A stretch of 64,000 nt of DNA from Nageia nagi (Eukaryota > Pinophyta): contig JBITNC010000002.1 of assembly GCA_050084985.1 (NCBI GenBank), forward strand, positions 19,096,001-19,160,000. The letters run 5' to 3'. Position numbers and translations under genes: made by a program. Shown here piece by piece: positions 55,985 through 64,000 of the stretch. Under the pieces are notes generated by a model that was given only the letters and a program-made list of their open reading frames with translations, did no database searches and was not told the origin of the DNA. Positions within the stretch are counted from its first letter, which is position 1, and every line of letters starts with the position of its first letter.

Positions 55985-57260
55985 TTTTTAACTATAGAAT
56001 GTTCGAATATGCATGATGTTTATGGGTTCATGCTCTTCATTTCCTTCCATATTAGCCAAATGATATGCCCTAGAACCATATTTTTTCTTAATTATGTAAG
56101 TTCCTAACCAATTTAGAGTAAATTTATCACATAATTGGCATTCCATACAAGATGTTTGTTGGTTTTCTTTTAAAACTAAATCCCTTATATTAAATTTATG
56201 TATCTTAAATTTCTTATCAAATCCTCATTTGATACATTCTTGGTATACAGGTATATGTTCTAATGCATAGACTTATTTTTCATCTAAAAGCAATAATTGA
56301 TCTAATCTTGCTTATCTTGTTGCTTAATCAGTTATATAGTCTTGTAAATCAATTCGTGAAAAAGGAATTTCTATCTCCAATGGTAATATCACTTCCAAAC
56401 CATAAATAAGGGAAAATGGGGTTGCCCTAGTTGGTGTTCTAATTCTTGTACAATATGACCATAAAGCATGTGTAATTCGAAGATGCCAATCTTTATGAGA
56501 ATCATTAATGGTATTAAATAGAATACTTCAAATGGTTTTATTTGTAGCCTTAGCTTGACCATTACCTTGAGGATAATATAGTGTTAAAAGCTAATTCATA
56601 TGTGATATGATTTACATAATGCTAATACTTCTTTATTTTTAAAATTTATTCCATTATCAGTAATGATTTGAGTAGGAATGCCAAATCGATAGATAAGATG
56701 ATGTAATATGAATTCGACTATTTTAGGACCTTTTTATTGAAATCATGGGTATAGCTTCGACCCATTTCGTAAAATATTCAATAGCTATTATAATAAATTT
56801 ATGACCTAGTGATGTAGGGAATATTTGTCCTTTGAGATCTAAGGCCCATCGTGAAAATGGCCATAAAGATTGCATTGGTTGTAGCTCTTGTGAAGGTTGA
56901 ACAAAAAGGTGAGCATGTTGTTGACACTTAATGCATTTTTTAACATAATTTATATAATCACATTCCATTGTAGGCCAATAATATCTTATGCACATTAAAA
57001 ATTTTGTAATAGTATGCTAAAATGTTCTTTACATATTCCATCATGTGTAGATGAAATTGCAATTTGTGAATCAACCCATTCTAAACAATGCAATAATATA
57101 CCTTCAAATCCTCTTTGATATAGTATATCACCTAACATGCAATAATGAGATGCTCATAATTTAAAAGCTTTCATAGCTGATTTTGTTAAACCTTTAGGTA
57201 AAACTTCATCTCTTAGAAATTTAACTAATTGGTCATACCATAGATTTATTCCTTCTATTG
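55985..57260 (-). pseudogene. T3 integrase (decayed)
   Basis: Zinc-binding part HDGICKEHF and YINYVKKCIKCQQHAHL with both His and both Cys, RYYWPTMECDY between them; then FSRWALDLKGQIFPTSLGHK (first Asp), FIIIAIEYFTKWVEAIPM, GIPTQIITDNGINFKNKEV (second Asp). Later: TRATPFSLIYGLEVILPLEI, ALEHIPVYQECIK, and at the end LGTYIIKKKYGSRAYHLANM and NIMHIRTFY, the usual Tat integrase finish. Frameshifts and stops between blocks. Confidence 0.88.
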
Positions 57261-57399
57261 TGATGTCCAAAGCATCATATGTTTTATCATCTATTTCTAA
57301 AGCAGACTATTATTTGTACTATTTCAATGTGAATATTTTAGTGGTGTGGATTTTGAGGTATTAATGATCCAATTGATGCCATAGCATCAACAATTCTAT

Positions 57400-57757
57400 T
57401 ATTTGATCTAGGAGTTGCTTGAATTTCATATTTTGTTAATAAAGATAATAAATTTTCAACTATTTGTTTATATTTTTGAAGTAAAGGTTCTTTACATTGA
57501 AATAATCATTTAATTTGATTTACAATTAACAATGAATATTTGATGAATTTTAATTTTCATAGTTTTAATTTTAAAGTGATCTTAATAACTAATATTAAGG
57601 CCTCATATTTAGCATTATTATTTGTACAAGGAAAATATAATTTGAATGAGTATGGAATTGGTATTCCTTGAGGAGTGACAAATATAACACCTACTCCACC
57701 TCCCTTTTCACACTTAGATCCATCAAAATGTATTGTCATATCCCATTCTTCTTCCAA
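57400..57757 (-). pseudogene. T3 archaeal-type RNase H
   Basis: Between Ty3-type RNase H and integrase: EWDMTIHFDGSKCEKGGGVG, VIFVTPQGIPIPYSFKLYFP, CTNNNAKYEALILVIK, then after a shift LLIVNQIK, and RSNNRIVDAMASIGSL. The FDGS Asp, KYEAL Glu and VDAMAS Asp remain; the Asp expected before SLLIVNQ appears as Tyr. Same position as in T1, different from T2. Confidence 0.85.
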
Positions 57758-57869
57758 TTTTGTTGGTAAGTCAACATTGTCTAATTGAAATATGTATTCG
57801 TTAGGTAATTCTATGATAAGGGGATTATCATCTTGTAAAGGTACTTATACTAAATAATTATCTATAACT

Positions 57870-58330
57870 TGACCTTTGATAGATTTTTGACTGATGAATT
57901 GTAGATCAAAATTCAGTTAAATACATGATCCATTTTGATGTTCTTGTATTTTGGTAAGTTTTATTCATCATATATTTAAGAGGATTAGCTTTTGCAATAA
58001 CATAAGTAGTATGTTTTAACATGTAATGCCTAAGTTTTTTCATTATGAAAATGATGGCTAAATATAGTTTTTTCATATATAAATACTTAATTTCATAATC
58101 CACCAATGTTCAACTAAGGTAATATATAGTTGGCTCTTTGTTATGTTCATTATTTTGAACAAGCATAATACATAATGTGTTTTCTTTGTTGATGAATAGA
58201 GAAAAAATGGTTCATTTGCCCATGTAGGACTTAATACTAGTGGTGTTAATAAATATTGTTTAATTTTATCCAGAGCTTCTTGTTGTTCTTTACCCTAATG
58301 AAAAATAGTTCCCTTTTTTAACAATTTAGT
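57870..58330 (-). pseudogene. T3 Ty3-type RNase H (degraded)
   Basis: Readable parts: DYEIKYLYMKKLYLAIIFIM, KKLRHYMLKHTTYVIAKANP, LKYMMNKTYQNTRTSKWIMY and LTEF (58106-57906), matching the E..Y...EK.CLAL..A..KLRHYM...T..IA..NPLKY block of Tat elements. The N-terminal part is broken by stops. Confidence 0.8.
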
Positions 58331-58439
58331 AAAAGGTTTATATTTATCTAATAATTATGAAATAAAACATCTGATTGCTTATAATGTTCCTTGCAAACTT
58401 TGCAATTGTTTAATATTGGAAGGAGGAGACATGTCTATT

Positions 58440-59260
58440 ATTGCTCTAATTTTATTAGGATCTATTTTGATTCCTCATTGAGATATAATGAATCCTAATA
58501 GTTTTCCTAAAGTTACTCCAAAAAACACATTTCTTTAGGTTAAGATGAACATTAAATTCTAACAATCTATAACATATTTTTATTAATATCTCAAAATGTT
58601 GTTCTCTTATTTTAGACTTAGCCAATAAGTCATCGACATAATCTTCTATGATATCATGCATATAGTCATGAAAGATTGTATGTCATTGCTCTTTGATATG
58701 TTGCTCTAGCATTTTTAAGACCAAAGGGCATTACTTTATAACAAAAGGTTCCCCATGGTGTTATAAATGTAGTTTTATGTTGGTCTTTGGGAGCAACTTT
58801 TATTTGATTATAACCAAAAAAATCCATCCATAAGTGAAAGCATTTCATGTCCTGTCATGGCATCCACTAAGTTATCTATATTGGGAAGTGGGAAATCATC
58901 TTTAGGACATGCTTTATTTAAATCCCTAAAATCGATATAGATACAAATTTTTCTATTTGGTTTCTTTACAAGAACCACATTTAAAATCCATTCTGAATAA
59001 TCAATTAGTTGTATAAATTTGGCATCTAATAATTTTTGTAATTCTTCTTTTACCATCAAGGCTATTGTAGGATTCATTTTTCATAACTTTTGCTTAATAG
59101 GTTTAGCATCATCTTTAAGACCTAGATTATGAAAAACCAAATTGGTAGATATACCAGGCATATCTTCATATGTGTATGCAAATATGGCCTATTTTTCTTT
59201 CAAAATAGATATAAATAACTTTTCCTCTTTCTCTGTTAAAGATTTTCCTAATTGAATAAT
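58440..59260 (-). pseudogene. T3 reverse transcriptase
   Basis: YTYEDMPGISTNLVFHNLGL is followed by MNPTIALMVKEELQKLLDAK, FIQLIDYSEWILNVVLVKKP, YIDFRDLNKACPKDDFPLPN, MLSLMDGF, FGYNQIKVAPKDQHKTTFIT, WGTFCYKVMPFGLKNARATY and EDYVDDLLAKSKIREQHF (YVDD at 58629-58640, intact), then LEFNVHLNLKKCVFW. Small insertions and deletions break it into three frames, but all RT blocks are present in order. Confidence 0.92.
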
Positions 59261-60329
59261 TTTAGGCTTAATAGAATCATCACTAATATTGACATCAATA
59301 GTTTCTTCAATTACTATATGTGATCCTTCTTCTAATTGATTGGGTACAAGGATCCAAGTTTTATCATTTAAATCATATTCTTCTACTTCTCCAATATTGC
59401 TTTCAATCAAAGTTGAATTTACTTTTACTTTAGATTGCAGAGATATAAGTTTTATATTTTCAATGTTGATTTGTTCAATTTGAACTGTATTGATTGATAT
59501 ATCATTATTAAATAAATAATTAGGTATCTACTTATCAAACATACTATTATCATTTGATTTTAATGATGATCAAGGTAAAGAGATTCTTCATATGTGAGAT
59601 TTCTAGGTTGTAATTCTATCATATTTTTATTTGAATTATATTTTGTTTTACTCTCATATCCTAATCCTGTCTTATCTATAGGCATTTGATAATATATTTC
59701 TATTACATATCATGGGCCTTGTTCATATCATCCTAATCCGTGCCCTTTCCAACGATATTTATCAAAATATTGTTAGATAAAAGATCGCACATATGGTGAA
59801 AAATAGTCCAAGGAATTACAAATTAGCTCTTTAGTAATTTTTAGAATAGGTTGTTCATCAGGTTTATCAATTCCAATGTATACAAATAATGTTTGATTAG
59901 GTTTTTCTCCTAGTCAAATAAGTTATCCTACAACACTTGATTCTTGATAAGGTCATCCAATCTCTTAAGCAATGGGAATATTAAATATTACATCATCAAT
60001 ATCATATTCTCCAATACCTAGATCTAAAAACTTAGCCATTGTATGAGAAATCTTATTTAATCTATCCTACGATAATTTCTCATGAGATAAATCTATCATC
60101 TCACTAGTTTTAGATAAAAAAAGCATTATACAACATGTTTAATGTTTATGTTTGATTTTGCCAAGATTCTTTTCATTACAAATTTAACCTATTTGAGTCA
60201 AAAAATAAATTCCCTATTTTTGGACTATCCATTACTTGCTTTTTTTTTGTTGTTTTAACATATTTTTTTTATCATTATCTTTTGAAGAATTTGATAAATA
60301 TGTCATAAAGAAATGAGTGAAAGATAGAG
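59261..60329 (-). pseudogene. T3 spacer with G-patch-like motif
   Basis: Between protease and RT. At about 59760-59640 the frame reads FDKYRWKGHGLG, stop, YEQGP ... DKTGLGYE, a glycine-rich G-patch-like segment matching that of T1 (RYKGKDLGKNQQGI). 59410-59189 is open (MIESNIGEVEEYDLNDKTWI to KSLTEKEEKLFISILKEK), the usual linker before RT that ends in a T-E-E-K motif. Confidence 0.6.
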
Positions 60330-60790
60330 TGATCTCATCAAGAATTTTTGCAGTGTTATAATGTGAATATGGATTATCATCTCTAAGGACACAATGTACT
60401 ATTCCATTATGTATGTATTTTAAACAATTATGATATGTTGAAGGAGCATATTGCATATCTTTAATCCAAGGTCTTCATAAGAGAATGTTGTATTGTATAA
60501 TATCCCCTTCGATGACCTATAACATAGTTTGAACTATTTTTGATCCAACTGTAATAGTTATAGATATTGATCCAATTATTGTACATAAGGCATTATTAAA
60601 GGCTTTTAATTGTAAAGTTGGTGCCTTAATATGTGAAAATGGAATATTTAGATTTTGGAAAGTAGTTGTCGATATAATATTTATTGCAGATCATTCATCA
60701 ATTAAGACTCATTTAAACATCTTTCCATCAATATTTGCTATAATGTGTAATGGTGGATCAATTTTAGATGAATTTTTCCAATGTTTTATT
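60330..60790 (-). pseudogene. T3 aspartic protease (decayed)
   Basis: Minus-strand blocks: KIDPPLHIIANIDGKMFK, then VLIDE-stop-SAINIIS where VLID[ST]GSA is expected, so the catalytic Asp is present but the Gly is a TGA; then KAPTLQLKAFNNAL, SISITITVGSKIVQ, YNILLxRPWIKDMQYAPSTY and NCLKYIHNG. Fits a Tat retropepsin. Confidence 0.8.
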
Positions 60791-60999
60791 TCATGATCAT
60801 AAAATGTAATCACTAGTTTTTGAATTTGTTTTATATTACCTACAAGATTAGCAAAACTTTTAGGATCATTAATATCTAACTCAATTTTTTTGTAAAATAT
60901 GATTCATCACATCTTGATGATGTTTTGATTGTTGTAACAAATCAAATAAAGATAATTTAACTTGTGATATTTTTAATTATTGTTCTAATGCTCCTTTGA

Positions 61000-63900
61000 C
61001 TGACACTTTAGGATGTTGAGGTCTTGGTATTTGTGGCATTACATTTTGTTGATTCATTGTTGTATTTTGTTTATTTTGATTTTTTTGTGCTCTTGTGACA
61101 ACACTAATCATGGAAACATAACTTGTGTAATTTGGATCATATTTATGTGTTACTTGACTTGTATTCCATGAAATATTATTTGTATGATGTGGAAGGGGAT
61201 TTCAATAAATACCTAATTCTTTATTAGGGTTTGGCAAAGGGGTATCTACCTATAATTTTTCCTCATCAATTAAATCTTGGATCACATGTTTCAATGAATG
61301 ACATTGATTTGTATCATGACCCTTTTGTCAATTATAATTACAAAATTCATTTTCTCTATACCATTTAGTATTTTTATTTTGTATTTCATCTAATCTAAGT
61401 TCAGGTAATATTATTAAATTATGATCTAACATTTTTTTTAAAATATCTTGAAGAGGTTCAAATAAAGGTGTAAAATTCCTAGGAGGTCTTGTATCTCTTT
61501 CAAATTTTTGGTTTCATTTTGGCTCTTTATCTTTTTTTAAGGTTGGATTAAGTTCTTCTACTTTTTGAATATATACTTTATTAGTTGTAATCACCTATAT
61601 ATTTGTGTCTTAGTTTTTATATATCCTTCTCATTTTTTACCTTTTATTTTGCCATCTTGAATTTTAACTCATTCGATTACTACTGCTTGAGAGATGGCAT
61701 ATTCAAACATTTTATGTTGTTGCATAAGTAACATGATAGCTATAGGTATTAAGCAACTTTGACTAAATAATTTTACTAATTCTTCTTGAGGTAATGTATA
61801 AGGCATGCTTGTCAAAATTACTCACCATCACAAAATGAAATCATTTATTGATTCATCAGGGAATTATTGTAATCTTGTTAGATTAGTAATAGAAGTTTTA
61901 TCTTTAATATTAATCCTAAAATATTGTAGAAAAAGGTTTGCCAACTAAAAATAAGTTTTAATAGTATATTCTAGCAAATTATTATACCAATCCATGGCTT
62001 GACTAGCAAGTGTCATGGGAAATATTCGTAGCATTAAGATATCATCATTGGTAATTAAATAACTGAAATACTTAAATTTTCTTAAATGTTCTTTAGGATC
62101 TTGTTTTCCTTTAAAAGGTTCAATTTTAGGGATTTCAAACTTATAAGGTATATCCTTTTTTGGAACACTTGGATGTATTGGTTCACTACAAATTGTCTCA
62201 TATAAAAGGTTGTCCTTTTTCTATTTAAGTAATACTTCTATCTCTTTTAACCATTTTGTTACCTAATTATCTTCTTTACCCATTTTTGGTTGAATTTTGG
62301 ATGAAATAATTTTAGGATCATTTTCTTCTTGATATCCTTGGGAGGCTTCTAGTAGTAATCTAGAATAACCTTGATTATAAGGAACAACTTGTTATTGTGG
62401 TTGTTGATAAGTTACCATTTGTGTTTGAGGAACTTGTTGTGAAGTTTCCATTACTTGTAATGGTTGTGGTACTTGATAATTTTTTTGTACATACTATGGT
62501 TATTGTTGGATCATAGGTTGATATTCTATCTTTTGACCCTCAGGTGGCATTTATTTGATAAGTTGATAATTTGGTAATTTACCTTGCACTTGGGGATAAG
62601 ATATAGCTTGTTGATTTGGTTGTTGAGTATATGATTGTTGTTGAAATTATGAAACCACTTGTTTATTTTAATATGGTTGAATGACTTGTGAATTTAGTTG
62701 CTAAATAGGTAGATACCTATTTTGAAATATAGGTTGTTGTAACTGAACTTATGGTTGTTGATATGAAGTTTGATATTGATGTGGCATTGTTTGAATCTAC
62801 TTTTGTTAAGGCATTTGTTGTAAAGGAACTATTTGAGGAATAGATTATCCTTTTTGTATATAATACATGAAATTTTGTGATTGATTTTGTTTATCACTTA
62901 AAGCCAATCCTTGTGTTGATTTGTAATAGGGATTTACTTGTATGTTTTGTGCTTGTGATGTTAAGGTTTATGCTTTTAGAGTTTGTAGTACTGGTATTAT
63001 ACTTTGAATTTGCTAACTTGTTGTATGAACAATACTAGCTTATTCTTGATACATTGGTTTTTTTCCTTTTTATTACACCTATACCACATGACCTTGTGTT
63101 TGCACTTATGGTCATATAGGAGTTTGACTTTGTTGAGGCATATCTAATATATATTCATATCTAGGTGTTTTAGGATTTTGATTTTCTTGTCACATACCTA
63201 AATTATTTCATATTTGTTATGGCATTTGGAATTTTTGGATCATCCCTCATGTATTTTGAATTTGATATGGAAATTGTTATTAAATATCAGAAGCTTGTAA
63301 TACAACTTGAGGATCTCCTGTCTATTGAAAAGGTATTGGATATTGTTGAGTAAACTTAATTAACTCTTGTTCTTTTTTTACTTTTAAAGCTTGATCATAT
63401 TTTTGTAAATTTTGTTAAAACTCTTCTTGTGTAAGTTTTGGTAATGCTTTTTCCTTTGTATGCATATATGGAGGAATTGGTTGTAAAATTTATCAGTTAC
63501 TACTAGATTCTAGTAACTATGATAATTTTTTAAATGGCACAATTTACAAATCTGAGTGCATTGTTGATGTAACAAGATTCTTGTAAGGGTTTTATTTTGG
63601 TTGCAAAAGCTGATAAGGATTATAAAATGAAGTAAATCCTTCTAAATTTTGTGACATAGGACTATCTGTATGTATAGATACCTTATCATACATGTCTTGC
63701 ATCTCTCTCAAAATTAATGATGGTGTATAATCTGATTGTCTAACATAGGAAAGAACAAATGAACCATCTAGTAAATATTTCTTAACTTTTACATACTTTG
63801 GTTTAAACACTCCCTTTTGTAATATAGGGTCAGTTGTATGTGTACTTGATGGGAGTTTTAATTCATTTGGAATTTGTATAGATGATTCTAAATGTAATTT

Positions 63901-64000
63901 ATCTAAATCATAATGAATACCACATGGAGAAAGTCTATGAACATGAGGAGAAGCATGACGTATACATAATTGAGTTAATTTTCTTCTAGCTTCTATCAAT
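61000..64000 (-). pseudogene. T3 gag with glutamine-rich N-terminal half (enters from right edge)
   Basis: The frame is already open at the right edge and runs to 63592 without a stop (LTQLCIRHASPHVHRLSP, YVKVKKYLLDGSFVLSYVR), so the real start is outside. From about 63560 to 62330 the product is dominated by Gln and Pro (QQPNQQAISYPQVQGKLPNY, VPQPLQVMETSQQVPQTQM); nearly every stop here is TAA or TAG at what should be Gln. The Gag core follows (about 62140-61690): IEPFKGKQDPKEHLRKFKYF, FPMTLASQAMDWYNNL, FPDESINDFI, EELVKLFSQSCLIPIAIML. A knuckle FCNYNxQKGHDTNQCHSLKH lies near 61310. A Q-rich Gag arm before the core is unusual but known in some Tat elements. Confidence 0.85.

Noticed and set aside
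1-64000. tRNA genes, rRNA, CRISPR, bacterial operons, viral genomes
   Set aside because: None seen; the TGGTATCAGAGCC word at 41732 is a retrotransposon primer-binding site, not a tRNA gene. RNase H, RT and integrase belong to LTR retrotransposons, and no movement or coat protein domain of a pararetrovirus was seen.

Overview
The window is eukaryotic, almost certainly plant nuclear DNA: AT-rich, without any intact host gene, and built of LTR retrotransposons nested in one another, with PBS sites for initiator tRNA-Met, Ty3/gypsy and Ty1/copia pol domains, Tat-type double RNase H and a plant mobile domain (PMD) relic. The very large (about 14 kb internal plus LTR) and heavily decayed elements suggest a giant, slowly purged genome such as a gymnosperm; this is inference, not proof. 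Almost every reading frame is broken, mostly by stops that look like C-to-T (or G-to-A) changes at CAA, CAG, CGA and TGG codons.

Layout. 1-3175: minus-strand start of a retroelement leaving the window on the left (open gag-like frame 1-411, a 1.9 kb leader with repeated hairpin modules, LTR 2330-3175). 3211-4930: plus-strand Ty3/gypsy (chromovirus-like) relic. 4931-9064: unassigned AT-rich DNA with an (AT)n tract and a short Ty1/copia RT relic (7978-8345). 9065-16334: two 21-bp heptad-coding repeat arrays surrounding two copies of a long-TIR foldback element, the second split by a complete 5.7 kb Ty3/gypsy element (9821-15557, minus, TSD CTTTG).

16450-24892: duplicated chromovirus piece, then a plus-strand Tat-like Ty3/gypsy element (T1: LTR 17764-18566, gag, protease, G-patch-like spacer, RT, RNase H, archaeal-type RNase H (aRNH), integrase). 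25611-26494: a minus-strand LTR of the family seen at 2330-3175. 26560-49779: a minus-strand Ty3/gypsy element (T2) with about 1.9 kb LTRs, gag, protease, aRNH placed before RT, RT, RNase H, integrase and a long extra 3' ORF. Its right LTR is split by a complete 9.2 kb Ty1/copia element (K: 39839-48994, plus, TSD CAAAA).

49780-54389: degenerate PMD protein gene (50830-52890) and simple repeats. 54390-64000: minus-strand Tat-like element (T3) running off the right edge: Q-rich gag, protease, G-patch-like spacer, RT, RNase H, aRNH, integrase and an unrecognised 3' ORF that may contain a duplicated domain.

No tRNA, rRNA, CRISPR or prokaryotic features were seen. The genes form no working pathway; what they record is the order of insertion: heptad ORF or foldback elements first, then Ty3/gypsy into foldback, and copia into the T2 LTR as one of the latest events.
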